A stretch of DNA of 64,000 nt from Maribacter sedimenticola (GCF_900188415.1 NZ_FZNV01000002.1:43339-107338); one strand, 5' to 3'; counted from the stretch's first letter, positions 1-9,948 are shown. Notes: a model not told the origin generated them from the letters alone. Numbers and translations are program-made.

Positions 1-1
1 A

Positions 2-292
2 TGTTATCAAACTGCAGTATGGAACACGCAGACCTGTAGTTGGGAAGCTACTGGCGAACAACCGGAGATGCCAATGACCGAGTGCTATCAAACAGTGGCA
101 TGGAATGCACAAACCTGCAGTTGGGAAGTTACTGGTGAACAACCGGAGATGCCAATGACAGAGTGCTATCAAACAGCAGAATGGAATACACAAACCTGTA
201 GTTGGGAAGTTACTGGCGAACAACCGGAGATGCCAGAAACTGAATGTAATGAAACAGCTGAATGGAACGCGCAAACGTGTAACTGGGACATT
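2..292 (+). repeat. Tandem 81-bp coding repeats (27-aa Cys units)
   Basis: Unit boundaries fall at 68, 149 and 230, with a partial copy before 68 and a diverging last copy that loses similarity near 292. Each unit carries two Cys about 11 residues apart and two Trp. Copies are nearly identical at DNA level, so copy number probably varies between strains. More copies probably lie upstream of the window. Confidence 0.85.
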
Positions 293-1063
293 TTTCAAAA
301 TAATAATGATTGTGGTTCAGGAACAATCGATCAATGTGAAACGGCATTTGCTAGATCTACGAACGAAAATGTAAGAACATGCTTCTTGGATATTTCTGGT
401 ATTACCGCCAATCGATGGGGCTGGACCAATAGTATACCTTCTGTAAATGGTAGCTATGAACTCGAATTGTATGCAGCTGCCGGTCAATGTGATATAACTA
501 AAGGCGCATTGGTGGGTAACGTAATAGTGGTTTATGAAAATGGTTTGGTTGATGTTACGGTATCTGTTTTAAACGGGTATAAGATGACAGAGGCTCAGTT
601 ATATGTAGGAGGCAGTCCAATTCCTTTAAGGAATAATGGTAGCCAAACTGTTGCGCCTGGTCAATATCCATATCATGATGATGTAAACGGTGATTTTTAC
701 GCTTATACGTTTGAAAATTTGAATCCTGGCGATATGGATAATTTCTATGTGATTTTTCATGCCAAGGTTTGTCCGAACGAAACAGATGGTATGAAATCAG
801 CTCCATCTAGTGTTATGCTAACAGCATATCCAATTCCGTTTAAGAAAGAAATAAATCTTAAAATAACAACACCAAGAAAAATGAGTGGGGAGCTGTACAT
901 ATATGATGCAATAGGTCAAAAAGTTGAAGATTTTGGAATGCATAATCTTAAAAAAGGAGAAAATGAAATAAAGCTACAAGTAGTTGAATTACCTGTAGGT
1001 ATGTATTTCATTCATGTGAAATCAGATTATGGAAACGAAGTTTTAAAAGTTCTTAGGCATTAA
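2..1063 (+). CDS. Secreted repeat protein with C-terminal type IX secretion sorting domain (5' truncated)
   Basis: The reading frame is open from the first complete codon at base 2, so the N-terminus and any signal peptide lie outside the window. The visible part starts with Cys-containing 27-residue repeats (core CYQTAxWNxQTCSWEVTGEQ), continues through an acidic linker and a beta-rich region of about 150 residues, and ends in a roughly 80-residue segment (AYPIPFKKEI ... YDAIGQKV ... GMYFIHVKSDYGNEVLKVLRH). This matches the type A Por/T9SS C-terminal sorting signal of Bacteroidota, so the protein is probably exported through the outer membrane and its tail removed. The function of the body is not recognised; adhesion or a matrix role is inference. 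A strong hairpin terminator follows the stop codon. Confidence 0.85.
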   Translation, partial: CYQTAVWNTQTCSWEATGEQPEMPMTECYQTVAWNAQTCSWEVTGEQPEMPMTECYQTAEWNTQTCSWEVTGEQPEMPETECNETAEWNAQTCNWDIFQNNNDCGSGTIDQCETAFARSTNENVRTCFLDISGITANRWGWTNSIPSVNGSYELELYAAAGQCDITKGALVGNVIVVYENGLVDVTVSVLNGYKMTEAQLYVGGSPIPLRNNGSQTVAPGQYPYHDDVNGDFYAYTFENLNPGDMDNFYVIFHAKVCPNETDGMKSAPSSVMLTAYPIPFKKEINLKITTPRKMSGELYIYDAIGQKVEDFGMHNLKKGENEIKLQVVELPVGMYFIHVKSDYGNEVLKVLRH

Positions 1064-1136
1064 AAACATGTGAAAACTAAGTTTTATTCAATAATGTTTT
1101 GTTTTACTTCCTAAGTCGAACATTTTAGGATATAAT

Positions 1137-1168
1137 AAAAAAAGGAGACCAAATTGGTCTCCTTTTTT
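1137..1168. terminator. Bidirectional rho-independent terminator
   Basis: A 7-bp stem (GGAGACC / GGTCTCC) with an AAATT loop is flanked by an A-run on the left and six T on the right. It can serve both the rightward T9SS protein gene and the leftward yebC gene. Confidence 0.85.
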
Positions 1169-1190
1169 ATTGCTTACATTCTATAAAGAT

Positions 1191-1901
1191 TTATTCCTCC
1201 ATAGAATGGTATACGTTTTGTACGTCATCATCCTCTTCTAACTTTTCTAAAAGTTTCTCCACATCAGCAGCCTCTTCTTCAGATAAAGCTTTGGTTACCT
1301 GTGGTATCCTTTCAAAACCAGATGATAATATTTCTATTTCTCGGTTTTCCAACTCTTTTTGCAATGCTCCAAAGCTTTCAAACGGGCCATAAATCAAAAT
1401 TCCGTCATCATCAACGAACACTTCTTCTGCACCAAAATCTATCAGTTCCAATTCTAGTTCTTCTGGGTCAATACCTTCGGCAGGGATCCTAAAGTTACAC
1501 GTATGGTCAAACATAAATTCTACAGATCCCGAGGTGCCCAAATTACCGTTACATTTATTAAAATAACTTCTTACATTGGCCACTGTCCTTGTATTATTGT
1601 CGGTAGCGGTTTCTACCAATACGGCAATACCATGTGGTGCATAGCCCTCAAACAATACTTCTTTATAATCCCCAAGACTTTTGTCACTTGCCCTTTTAAT
1701 GGCGCGTTCAACATTGTCTTTTGGCATATTTACGGACTTGGCATTCTGTATGACCGCTCTAAGACGTGCATTGGAGTCTGGATCGGGTCCGCCTTCCTTT
1801 ACGGCCATAACAATATCCTTACCTATACGAGTAAAGGCTTTGGACATGGCAGACCATCTTTTCATTTTACGTGCTTTTCTAAACTCAAAAGCTCTTCCCA
1901 T
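1191..1901 (-). CDS. yebC: YebC/TACO1-family protein (PmpR)
   Basis: This is a 236-residue protein of normal YebC length. It starts MGRAFEFRKARKMKRWSAM and contains the family landmarks KAFTRIGKDI and GGPDPDSNARLRAVI, an IKRA segment near residue 68, and the acidic C-terminus typical of the family. YebC proteins were long annotated as transcription regulators (PmpR, quorum sensing); members are now linked to relief of ribosome stalling at proline-rich stretches. The start lies 17 nt downstream of a good TAnnTTTG box, so the gene probably has its own promoter although it follows the gcvT operon. Confidence 0.93.
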   Translation of the reverse strand: MGRAFEFRKARKMKRWSAMSKAFTRIGKDIVMAVKEGGPDPDSNARLRAVIQNAKSVNMPKDNVERAIKRASDKSLGDYKEVLFEGYAPHGIAVLVETATDNNTRTVANVRSYFNKCNGNLGTSGSVEFMFDHTCNFRIPAEGIDPEELELELIDFGAEEVFVDDDGILIYGPFESFGALQKELENREIEILSSGFERIPQVTKALSEEEAADVEKLLEKLEEDDDVQNVYHSMEE

Positions 1902-1918
1902 GGTAAATTATTTTAAGA

Positions 1919-1947
1919 CAAATGTACAAAAACAGTCGATGTTCAAA
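1919..1947 (-). promoter_or_regulatory. Bacteroidota-type promoter of yebC
   Basis: Read on the minus strand, the -7 box is TACATTTG (1919-1926) and a TTTG lies 17 bp upstream (1944-1947). This fits the TTG / TAnnTTTG consensus described for Flavobacterium. The implied 5' leader before the ATG at 1901 is about 10 nt. Confidence 0.6.
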
Positions 1948-1997
1948 AATTTGAAGACCATTGTCCGTACAAATAGGGTTTACATGTTAATTTGTGA

Positions 1998-2294
1998 TTA
2001 TTCGCTTTCAATAATATCCTCAATTGTCCGTGCAAGAACAAAATCTTTTTCAGTGACCCCATTGGCGTCATGGGTACTTAGCCTAATATTCAATGTTTTG
2101 TATACATTGCTCCAATCTGGGTGATGATTTTGTGCTTCACATTCAAAAGCAATGTGGGTCATAACGGAAAACGCTTCTTTGAAATCCTTGAATTCAAACG
2201 TAGTTTCTATGGCCCCGTCTATATATTCCCAACCATCTAATTGACCTAGATAGTCGGCAATTTGTTCATCTGTGAATTTTTCTATTTCTTTCAT
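1998..2294 (-). CDS. 4a-hydroxytetrahydrobiopterin dehydratase (pterin carbinolamine dehydratase)
   Basis: This 98-residue protein is full length for the PCD/DCoH family. The active-site motif reads NHHPDWSNVY near residue 58, with the two His and the Trp. A conserved downstream region (LSTHDANGVTEKDFVLA) follows. It dehydrates 4a-hydroxytetrahydropterin in recycling of the cofactor of aromatic amino acid hydroxylases. It starts 8 nt after the stop of the epimerase gene and is probably the last gene of the gcvT operon. No phenylalanine hydroxylase gene is visible in the window. Confidence 0.9.
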   Translation of the reverse strand: MKEIEKFTDEQIADYLGQLDGWEYIDGAIETTFEFKDFKEAFSVMTHIAFECEAQNHHPDWSNVYKTLNIRLSTHDANGVTEKDFVLARTIEDIIESE

Positions 2295-2302
2295 ATGATT
2301 TT

Positions 2303-3130
2303 TTAATTAAGTACGTGATGATCAATTATATCCTGATACGTAAACTGTAAATTTTTAGGTAATTTATTGGTTTTGGGCAGTACGGCCAAATATCTGTCTT
2401 CATTGGTCGTATATACCCTTTTTAAGATTGGGTTAAAATTTCCTACACGTTCCAGAATTTCTTTTATAAAATCCTCATGGTGTGTTAGGTCATTACTGCC
2501 CAGATGATAAATACCAGTTTTGTTTCTATTGATAAGATAATGAATTTGTTGGGTTACCTTATCGTCATTGGTTACATTTAAAATTAAATTAGGGAAGACC
2601 TCAACAGGCTCATTGTTTATAATGGCCTTTTTCATTTCACGAACTCTAGGAGAGCTATTGCCAAATACCATGGGTACCCTTAGTATTACCATCTTCTCTT
2701 TAGGTAAGCGTAACATCATATTCTCGATCCTTATTTTAAGTCGGCCAAAAATACTTTCGCTTAATGTCTTGTCCATTTCGTAGGATGGATACTTGCTGTA
2801 GGCATCAAAAACGTTGGCAGATGATATAAAATATATTCTACAATTCATTCTAGTGACATATTCCAATATATGCTCATGTGCAATGACCTGCGCCGCAAAA
2901 TTACCCCGTAATGAAGATATGATTATCTGTGGCCGTAGTTCCTCCAATAGCTCTACGATATCATCTTCTTCTAAATTGTAGTGTATAAATTGTTTGTTGT
3001 CCGCATATGTACTAGCGGCATGGCAATAGGTGGCATAAGTGTCAAAATAATTGCAAAGCTCTTTATATATAGCATTACCAATAAATCCACTACCACCAAG
3101 GATTAATATTTTCTTATTATCTAATTTCAA
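2303..3130 (-). CDS. NAD-dependent epimerase/dehydratase family protein (RmlD-like sugar reductase)
   Basis: This 275-residue short-chain dehydrogenase has the Rossmann dinucleotide motif GGSGFIG at residues 13-19. It also has an ISSANVFD segment and a following PSYEMDK that supply the catalytic Ser and a YxxxK-like Tyr/Lys pair. It most resembles dTDP-4-dehydrorhamnose reductase/epimerase-like proteins; the substrate cannot be told. Its ATG overlaps the glutaminase stop by 4 nt (ATGA), which points to translational coupling. Confidence 0.78.
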   Translation of the reverse strand: MKLDNKKILILGGSGFIGNAIYKELCNYFDTYATYCHAASTYADNKQFIHYNLEEDDIVELLEELRPQIIISSLRGNFAAQVIAHEHILEYVTRMNCRIYFISSANVFDAYSKYPSYEMDKTLSESIFGRLKIRIENMMLRLPKEKMVILRVPMVFGNSSPRVREMKKAIINNEPVEVFPNLILNVTNDDKVTQQIHYLINRNKTGIYHLGSNDLTHHEDFIKEILERVGNFNPILKRVYTTNEDRYLAVLPKTNKLPKNLQFTYQDIIDHHVLN

Positions 3131-4041
3131 AAAATGGAGAGTTCTGTTTCAGTTGTTAATTTTTCCAAAGCTAGCATACCTAGTTTGGAATTTCCTTTTT
3201 CATTTAAACCCGGAGACCACGTGGCGACACAAAATTTATTGGGGTGCAGTGCTACTATACCACCGCCTACACCACTCTTACCGGGTAGTCCTACTTCAAA
3301 GGCAAATTCACCGGCTTCATCATAAAAACCACACGTAAGCATTAAGGCATTGATACGTTTTACCTGACCGCTCGTTAAATGGGTGTTCTTTCTTCTACAC
3401 CGTCCATTATTGATATATAAATAAAATGTATTCGCTAATTGGGCGCAGCTCATTGTAAGTGAACATTGATGAAAATAAAAATCGAGCACGGTCTCTACAT
3501 CGTTTTCCAAATTCTTGAACGATTTAAGCAGATTGGCAGCTGCATAATTATGAAACCCGGTCTGTTTTTCCGATGCCGCTACTGTACTATCATAATCTAT
3601 GGTCTCATCATCCGCAATATTTCTAACAAAAGCTAAAAACTCATCCTTAGGATTTTTTAAATGGGATATCAAGACGTCGGCAACAACAATGGCACCCGGA
3701 TTTATAAAGGGATTTCTAGGAATTCCTTTTTCAAACTCCAACAAGGATAAATGGTTAAAAGGGTCACCGGAAGGTTCTACATCTACCCGCGTCCAGAGTT
3801 TTTCGCCAATTAAACCAAGTGCCATGGTTAAGGTAAAAACTTTAGAAATACTTTGTATGGAAAACCTCTCATTAGAATCACCTGCACTAAAATTCTCTTG
3901 GTTCATGTTCACTAGATGAATACCAAACTTGTTCTTATCCACTTTTGCCAATTCTGGGATATAATCTGCTATTTTACCCCGGTCGTCCGTTTTTTGTGCT
4001 GTTTGATGTATAGTATCAAGTACGTGTTGAAAATCGATCAT
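3127..4041 (-). CDS. glsA: Glutaminase
   Basis: This is a 304-residue serine-dependent glutaminase hydrolysing glutamine to glutamate and ammonia. The beta-lactamase-like SxxK motif is in [15 protein letters not shown], with the catalytic Ser near residue 65. Further family segments are [19 protein letters not shown], and the Gly-rich [12 protein letters not shown] near the C-terminus. Length matches bacterial GlsA/YbgJ. It overlaps gcvT upstream and the epimerase gene downstream, each by 4 nt, so all three are probably one transcript. Ammonia or glutamate supply next to the glycine cleavage T-protein is a plausible but unproven link. Confidence 0.94.
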   Translation of the reverse strand: MIDFQHVLDTIHQTAQKTDDRGKIADYIPELAKVDKNKFGIHLVNMNQENFSAGDSNERFSIQSISKVFTLTMALGLIGEKLWTRVDVEPSGDPFNHLSLLEFEKGIPRNPFINPGAIVVADVLISHLKNPKDEFLAFVRNIADDETIDYDSTVAASEKQTGFHNYAAANLLKSFKNLENDVETVLDFYFHQCSLTMSCAQLANTFYLYINNGRCRRKNTHLTSGQVKRINALMLTCGFYDEAGEFAFEVGLPGKSGVGGGIVALHPNKFCVATWSPGLNEKGNSKLGMLALEKLTTETELSIF

Positions 4042-5126
4042 TTGGCTTTGTAAAATGGCAATTTGACCACTGTTGCAGGAATGGCCTTCTTACGGATTTG
4101 GATTTGGATTTTGCTACCGTATTCTGAAAATACCGTAAGTACGTAACCTAAACCTATACCAGTTCCCATAGAAGGGGACATTGTACCGGAAGTTACGGTA
4201 CCAATAGTTTTTCCATTTCCATCTACAATATCGTACCCATGTCTTGGTATACCTCGTTCATTCAATTCAAAAGCGACCAATTTTCGTTCCGGGCCATGTT
4301 TCTTTTCTTTTTCCAGAGCCTCTGAATTCACGAAATCCTTAGTGAATTTAGTGATCCAGCCCAGGCCTGCTTCAAATGGGGAAGTTGTATCATCAATATC
4401 ATTTCCATATAGGCAATACCCCATTTCCAAACGTAAGGTGTCCCTAGCGGCCAATCCGATCGGCTTTATTCCAAATTCGGCTCCTGCTTCAAAAACCTTG
4501 TCCCAAATTTGTTTTACCTCCTCGTTCTTACAATAAATTTCAAATCCACCGGAGCCTGTATAGCCCGTTGCAGAAATAATAACATGGTCTATACCGGCAA
4601 AGTCAGCCACCTCAAAATGATAAAATTTTATAGTAGATAAGTCAATGGAAGTAAGTGATTGCATAGCTTCAACTGCTTTTGGCCCTTGTATGGCAAGAAG
4701 GGAGTAACCTTCAGAAATATTGCGTATATCTGCATTGAATTCCTTGTTATAAGCAGCAATATGTGCCCAATCCTTATCAATATTGGAAGCGTTAACGACC
4801 AATAGATATTGATCATCCTTTATGCGATAAACAATAAGATCATCCACAATACCACCCGTTTCATTGGGCAGGCAGCTATATTGTGCCCTTCCTATGGTTA
4901 ATTTGGAAGCATCGTTGGAAGTTACACGCTGTATAAGGTCCAATGCATTGGGACCGGATATTAAAAATTCACCCATGTGCGAAACATCAAAAACCCCAAC
5001 ACCGTTCCGTACCGTTTCGTGTTCGGCATTTACGCCTTCGTACGAAACTGGCATATTGTATCCGGCAAAAGGAACCATTTTTGCCCCTAGCAATTCATGT
5101 GTTGTAGTAAGTGCTGTATTTTTCAT
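4038..5126 (-). CDS. gcvT: Aminomethyltransferase, glycine cleavage system T-protein
   Basis: This 362-residue protein is the size of bacterial GcvT. It starts [23 protein letters not shown]. The folate-binding fold is marked by [11 protein letters not shown], by [12 protein letters not shown] near residue 190, and by [20 protein letters not shown]. The protein transfers the methylene group of glycine to tetrahydrofolate and releases ammonia from the H-protein-bound intermediate. gcvP and gcvH are not in the window. It is the first gene of the operon and has a consensus promoter directly upstream. Confidence 0.95.
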   Translation of the reverse strand: MKNTALTTTHELLGAKMVPFAGYNMPVSYEGVNAEHETVRNGVGVFDVSHMGEFLISGPNALDLIQRVTSNDASKLTIGRAQYSCLPNETGGIVDDLIVYRIKDDQYLLVVNASNIDKDWAHIAAYNKEFNADIRNISEGYSLLAIQGPKAVEAMQSLTSIDLSTIKFYHFEVADFAGIDHVIISATGYTGSGGFEIYCKNEEVKQIWDKVFEAGAEFGIKPIGLAARDTLRLEMGYCLYGNDIDDTTSPFEAGLGWITKFTKDFVNSEALEKEKKHGPERKLVAFELNERGIPRHGYDIVDGNGKTIGTVTSGTMSPSMGTGIGLGYVLTVFSEYGSKIQIQIRKKAIPATVVKLPFYKAK

Positions 5127-5147
5127 CTTCTATATTTATCGACCTTA

Positions 5148-5175
5148 CAAATTTATCGAAAATAAATAGAAGCAA
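5148..5175 (-). promoter_or_regulatory. Promoter of the gcvT-glsA operon
   Basis: On the minus strand, the -7 box is TAAATTTG (5148-5155) and a TTG (5173-5175) lies 17 bp upstream. It sits 21 nt in front of the gcvT ATG. Confidence 0.55.
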
Positions 5176-5224
5176 TTCTGACAAATCAGCTATTTAGGAA
5201 AATATTGTCAACTACAATTTTAGC

Positions 5225-6520
5225 TTATGATCTTTTCAAATACTGCTTTAAATCTTGATAAGTGGAAATTTTAATAGATGCTTTGTTCTTGCCCATAACC
5301 CGTAATATCTGGCTAGGAATTTCCAGTTTTTCCGTTAGGGTATCCTCAACGACATCCAGAAACTTTACAGGGTGCGCGGTTTCCAGGAATATACCATATA
5401 CATTTGGGTGTTGCTCTTGGTATTTCCTTAAGCCCAAATAACCTACGGCACCATGAGGGTCGGCAATATATCCGTTAATAGCGTATATTTCTTTCAAAGC
5501 TTGCTTGGTTTGCACATCATTAAAGGAGTAGGAGGATAAGTTCTCCTTTAATGTTTCAAAATTATCTCTGAATAAATGGCGAATACGGATGAAATTACTT
5601 GGGTCGCCAACATCCATTGCATTTGATATGGTAGCGGTAGATGGTTTTGGACTATATTCCTTTGTCATCATATATTGGGGTACGGTATCGTTTACATTGG
5701 TGGCAGCTATAAAATGGTTAACCGGCATTCCTAAACGTTGAGCCACGAAACCAGCACAAATATTACCAAAATTTCCAGAAGGTACGGAAAATACAATGTC
5801 CTTTCCTTTGGATTTCGCTTGCTTGTACGCAAATAAAAAATAAAATAGCTGGGGAAGCCATCTGGCAACATTGATAGAGTTTGCCGATGTTAATTTTAGA
5901 TGTTGTAGCAAATCCTTATCCAAGAATGCATTTTTTACCATTGCTTGGCAATCATCAAAAGTGCCGTCTACCTCTAAGGCAGTAATATTTTGTCCTAAGG
6001 TGGTCAATTGTCGTTCTTGAATATCACTGACTTTTCCACTTGGGTAAAGTATGACCACGTTTACTCCATCTACGCCTAAAAAGCCATTGGCAACTGCACC
6101 TCCCGTATCACCGGAAGTAGCGACCAATACGGTAACCTCTTGTTTATGGGACCGTGAAAAATAGCCAAGGCATTGCGCCATAAATCTTGCGCCAACATCT
6201 TTAAAGGCCATGGTGGGGCCATGAAAAAGTTCTAAGGTGCCAATATTAGGAGTTATATCGACTACGGGGAAATCAAAGTCCAACACTTCTTTTAAAATAC
6301 CTCTAAGAATATCATCAGGTATGGTTTCTTCCACGAATTGACGAATGGCGGTAAAGGCGATGTCTTCATTGGATAAATTTTCAATAGTCTCAAAAAACGA
6401 CTTAGGTAAGGAATTTATCTGTTCTGGGAAATATAATCCTTTGTCCGGGGCAATACCGTTGACTACGGCAACATCAAATGATATAACTGGCGCTTTGCCA
6501 TTTAAACTATAGAATTTCAA
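5225..6520 (-). CDS. thrC: Threonine synthase
   Basis: This 431-residue PLP enzyme converts O-phosphohomoserine to threonine. The PLP-lysine region reads FHGPTMAFKDVGARFMAQ near residues 103-120. The phosphate-binding segment ATSGDTGGAVANGF follows, with SVPSGNFGNICAGFVAQR further on. It is the last gene of thrABC, 36 nt behind thrB. Confidence 0.96.
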   Translation of the reverse strand: MKFYSLNGKAPVISFDVAVVNGIAPDKGLYFPEQINSLPKSFFETIENLSNEDIAFTAIRQFVEETIPDDILRGILKEVLDFDFPVVDITPNIGTLELFHGPTMAFKDVGARFMAQCLGYFSRSHKQEVTVLVATSGDTGGAVANGFLGVDGVNVVILYPSGKVSDIQERQLTTLGQNITALEVDGTFDDCQAMVKNAFLDKDLLQHLKLTSANSINVARWLPQLFYFLFAYKQAKSKGKDIVFSVPSGNFGNICAGFVAQRLGMPVNHFIAATNVNDTVPQYMMTKEYSPKPSTATISNAMDVGDPSNFIRIRHLFRDNFETLKENLSSYSFNDVQTKQALKEIYAINGYIADPHGAVGYLGLRKYQEQHPNVYGIFLETAHPVKFLDVVEDTLTEKLEIPSQILRVMGKNKASIKISTYQDLKQYLKRS

Positions 6521-6556
6521 GATGACTATTTTTTAGGTTATGAAAATGTGAGTTTT

Positions 6557-7489
6557 TTAAAGGGGACGTACGCCGTCCGTATTAATTTTGGATACATGGA
6601 TTTCATAGGCAATGTCAATTTTATCATATACCAACTTCATGGCATCACCGACTTTGATGGCGGTTTCTTTTCCTTTACTAAAGGCAAATATGGATGGTCC
6701 CGACCCAGAAATTCCAGAACCAAGGGCACCGGCAGATAAAGCTGTTTTTTTGACCTCGTCAAATCCGGGGATGAGTATGGAACGTATGGGTTCAACAATA
6801 TGATCTTCCAAAGATCTGCCGATAAGGGCGTAGTCCTCCTTAAAAAGTCCTGCAATTAGACCTCCAACATTTCCCCATTGTTTTATTCCTGTTTCCATTG
6901 AAATCGTTGTTTTCAAGATTTTTCTGGAATCAGATGTCTTAATTTCTATTTGTGGATGTATTATGGTAATATATAGTTCTGATGGTGCCGGAATGGTAAT
7001 AATGTCCAACGGGCTGTAGCTGCGCACTAGGGTAAAGCCACCAAATAGGGCAGGGGCTACATTATCCGCATGGGCAACGTCACTTGCCAACCGTTCACCT
7101 TCCATGGCAAATTTAACCAGGTCGGTATTATTGAAGGGGTAGTCCAATAGATGGTTCATGGCCCAGACTGCACCGGCAGAACTTGCTGCACTACTGCCAA
7201 TTCCACTGCCGGGTTTTATTTTTTTATTAATCTCTATTTCAAAACCACCTTCGTAATCCGCAGCCAGCAAAAATGCATTACCGGCAACCCCGGCAACATT
7301 GTTTAAGGTCTCCTTGGGAAGGTCTTGTCCGCTAAGTTTGGTAATTTTTATTCCCTTTTCAGTAACTTTTCTTACGGTCATTTCGTCACCTACCGCATCC
7401 AGGGCAACGCCCAAAACATCAAATCCACATGATATGTTCGCAACTGTAGCAGGGCAAAAGACTTTAACTTCGTTCTCATTCATGGTCAA
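6557..7489 (-). CDS. thrB: Homoserine kinase
   Basis: This 310-residue GHMP kinase phosphorylates homoserine. The N-terminus contains FCPATVANISCGFDVLG, the ATP-binding GHMP loop reads KPGSGIGSSAASS near residues 91-103, and the C-terminal loop GALGSGISGSGPSIFAF is intact. The gene lies between thrA (17-nt gap) and thrC, the usual order in Flavobacteriia. The start used has a second Met two codons on, so the exact start is uncertain by two residues. Confidence 0.96.
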   Translation of the reverse strand: MTMNENEVKVFCPATVANISCGFDVLGVALDAVGDEMTVRKVTEKGIKITKLSGQDLPKETLNNVAGVAGNAFLLAADYEGGFEIEINKKIKPGSGIGSSAASSAGAVWAMNHLLDYPFNNTDLVKFAMEGERLASDVAHADNVAPALFGGFTLVRSYSPLDIITIPAPSELYITIIHPQIEIKTSDSRKILKTTISMETGIKQWGNVGGLIAGLFKEDYALIGRSLEDHIVEPIRSILIPGFDEVKKTALSAGALGSGISGSGPSIFAFSKGKETAIKVGDAMKLVYDKIDIAYEIHVSKINTDGVRPL

Positions 7490-7506
7490 AACGATTTATA
7501 CGTCAA

Positions 7507-9948
7507 TTAAAAATTACCTATTCTTATAATATCGGCAAATATACCAGAAGCCGTAACATCGGCACCTGCACCGGCACCTTTTATAATCATGGGTTGGTTA
7601 GGGTAACGTTCCGTATAAAACAAAACGATGTTATCACTACCTTCCAAATTATAAAAATCATGGCCTTTTGGAATTTCTTGCAGACCTACACTGGCCACTC
7701 CATTATCATATTGTGCAACATATTTTAATTTACTATCAGCATTTTTAGCGCTGGCATAGAGATTTTGGAAATGAGGTTCGTGCTTTATCAATGAAGCAAA
7801 GAAATCCTCGTTATTAGTGGTCTTTAAGCTTTCTTCAGGTAGAAAAGGATTATTTTTTATATCGGATATTTCCAGTACGTTACCACTCTCCCTTGCCAAG
7901 ATTAATATTTTGCGCATAACGTCTACACCGCTTAAATCTATTTTAGGGTCGGGTTCCGTGTACCCTTCTTCCTGGGCTTGTTTTACCACATCATGAAAAG
8001 TTGTGGTATCGTTAAAATTGTTGAACACAAAGTTTAGGCTACCGGATAGGACAGCTTGAATCTTTAAAATTTTATCGCCCGAAGCAATAAGGTGCTTTAG
8101 CGTGTCAATAATAGGTAAACCTGCACCAACATTGGTTTCAAACAAAAATGGGGCATTATAACTTCTTGCTAAAGATTTTAAATGGGCATAATTTTCATAG
8201 GCCGAAGAACATGCAATTTTGTTACAGGTAACAACGGAAATACTATTGCCTAAATATTCGCTATAAGAAGTAGAAACATCTTCACTTGCGGTATTGTCCA
8301 CAAATATGCTGTTTCTGAAGTTTAGCGTATTCACCAATTCAAGAAATTTGGACTTGTCTGCTTTTTGACCATTTGCCAATTTTTCTTGCCATGTATTTAG
8401 GTCTATACCCTTTTCATCAAAAAACATGGTTCTAGAGTTGGACATGCCAATAACACGAATGTTCAATTTTAAGTTCTCTTTCAAAAATTTACGTTGAGAC
8501 CTTATCTGTTCAAGAAATTTTGCACCTACATTACCAACGCCCATTACAAATAGGTTCAGTTGTTTAATATTTTCTTCAAAGAATTCTTCATGTAGGGCAT
8601 TTAAAGCTTTCTTAACATCCTTTTGATCTATGATACATGAAATATTTCTTTCAGAGGCACCTTGTGCAATTACGCGGATGTTGACATTGTTCTTTCCAAG
8701 TGTGCTGAACATTTTACCACTTAATCCTTGGTGGCTTTTCATGTTGTCACCTACCAATGCTACAATAGCTAAATCTTTCTCGGGAATGACCGTTTTAATT
8801 CGTCCCCTTTCTATTTCATATTCAAAAGCTTCATTTACTATGTGAACCGCTTTTTCAACATCATCGGCTGAAATACCTACACAAATAGAATGTTCGGATG
8901 AAGCCTGCGTAATAAGGACAACGCTAATGTCTGCTTGAGAAAGTACTTCAAAAAAACGTTTGGATATACCTGGTATACCTACCATACCTGGACCTTCCAG
9001 AGAAATTAATGCAATATTTCCTATATGGCTAATGCCTCTGACCGTCTTTCCTTTTTCATTTTTTGATTTGGTAATCAGGGTGCCATTGGCCTCTGGGTCA
9101 AAGGTGTTTTTGATGACAATGGATATACCTTTGGATAGCACAGGTTGTATAGTGGGTGGGTATAGTACCTTGGCACCAAAGTGCGATAGTTCCATGGCTT
9201 CTTCGTAAGAAATATGGGGAATTGCTTTGGCTTGTTTTACCATTTTAGGATTGGCGGTATACATACCGCTAACATCTGTCCATATTTCCAGAATTTCAGC
9301 ATCAAGTGCTGCGGCATATATTGCTGCGGTATAATCAGAACCTCCCCTTCCCAATGTTGTAGAATTTCCTTCTTCAGAGGTGGAAATAAATCCGGGACAT
9401 ACTGTTATTTTTGCATTGCTGGCTTTGAAATATGCTATACAATTGGCATTCGTCTTGGCAAAGTTCACCATATTCTTGCCGTTCAGTTTTTGGGTAATGA
9501 TAATTTCCCTACTATCCTTGAACTCCGCATCCAATTGCTCGCTTTTTAGGTATTCACTAATAATGTAAGAGGAAAGTAATTCTCCAAAACTTACGATTCT
9601 GTCAGAAAGTCTTGGGGTAATCTCACCAATATAGAAAGCACCCTCCAATAAGGTTTCCAATTCATTGAATTCACTTTTTACCTTACTCAAAACGCGGCTT
9701 TGTGCATTTACGGGCAGTAATTGTTTTGTGGCCGTTAAATGTCTTTCCTCTAAAGTGGCTAGTACTTTTTTGTAGGATTCATTTTGTGTAGATGCCAACG
9801 TACCGGCTTCTAATAAATGGTCCGTTACACCCCCAAATGCAGAAACGACCAAAATAATTTGGTCTTCATATTTGGAAATGATATTCTTTATTTTAATAAT
9901 ATTTTCAGGATTGGCTACAGATGAACCTCCAAATTTTAAAACTTTCAT
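7507..9948 (-). CDS. thrA: Bifunctional aspartate kinase / homoserine dehydrogenase I
   Basis: This 813-residue fusion has the length of E. coli ThrA. The N-terminal aspartokinase begins MKVLKFGGSSVANPENI and carries TTLGRGGSDYTAA near residue 217. Two ACT-type regulatory segments span about 310-460, including GPGMVGIPGISKRFF and VALVGDNMKSHQGLSGKMF. The C-terminal homoserine dehydrogenase has the NAD(P) motif GVGNVGAKF near residue 470 and the GAGAGADVTASGIFADI end. It catalyses the first and third steps from aspartate to threonine. It heads thrABC and is preceded by a Thr-rich leader ORF and a consensus promoter. Confidence 0.96.
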   Translation of the reverse strand: MKVLKFGGSSVANPENIIKIKNIISKYEDQIILVVSAFGGVTDHLLEAGTLASTQNESYKKVLATLEERHLTATKQLLPVNAQSRVLSKVKSEFNELETLLEGAFYIGEITPRLSDRIVSFGELLSSYIISEYLKSEQLDAEFKDSREIIITQKLNGKNMVNFAKTNANCIAYFKASNAKITVCPGFISTSEEGNSTTLGRGGSDYTAAIYAAALDAEILEIWTDVSGMYTANPKMVKQAKAIPHISYEEAMELSHFGAKVLYPPTIQPVLSKGISIVIKNTFDPEANGTLITKSKNEKGKTVRGISHIGNIALISLEGPGMVGIPGISKRFFEVLSQADISVVLITQASSEHSICVGISADDVEKAVHIVNEAFEYEIERGRIKTVIPEKDLAIVALVGDNMKSHQGLSGKMFSTLGKNNVNIRVIAQGASERNISCIIDQKDVKKALNALHEEFFEENIKQLNLFVMGVGNVGAKFLEQIRSQRKFLKENLKLNIRVIGMSNSRTMFFDEKGIDLNTWQEKLANGQKADKSKFLELVNTLNFRNSIFVDNTASEDVSTSYSEYLGNSISVVTCNKIACSSAYENYAHLKSLARSYNAPFLFETNVGAGLPIIDTLKHLIASGDKILKIQAVLSGSLNFVFNNFNDTTTFHDVVKQAQEEGYTEPDPKIDLSGVDVMRKILILARESGNVLEISDIKNNPFLPEESLKTTNNEDFFASLIKHEPHFQNLYASAKNADSKLKYVAQYDNGVASVGLQEIPKGHDFYNLEGSDNIVLFYTERYPNQPMIIKGAGAGADVTASGIFADIIRIGNF

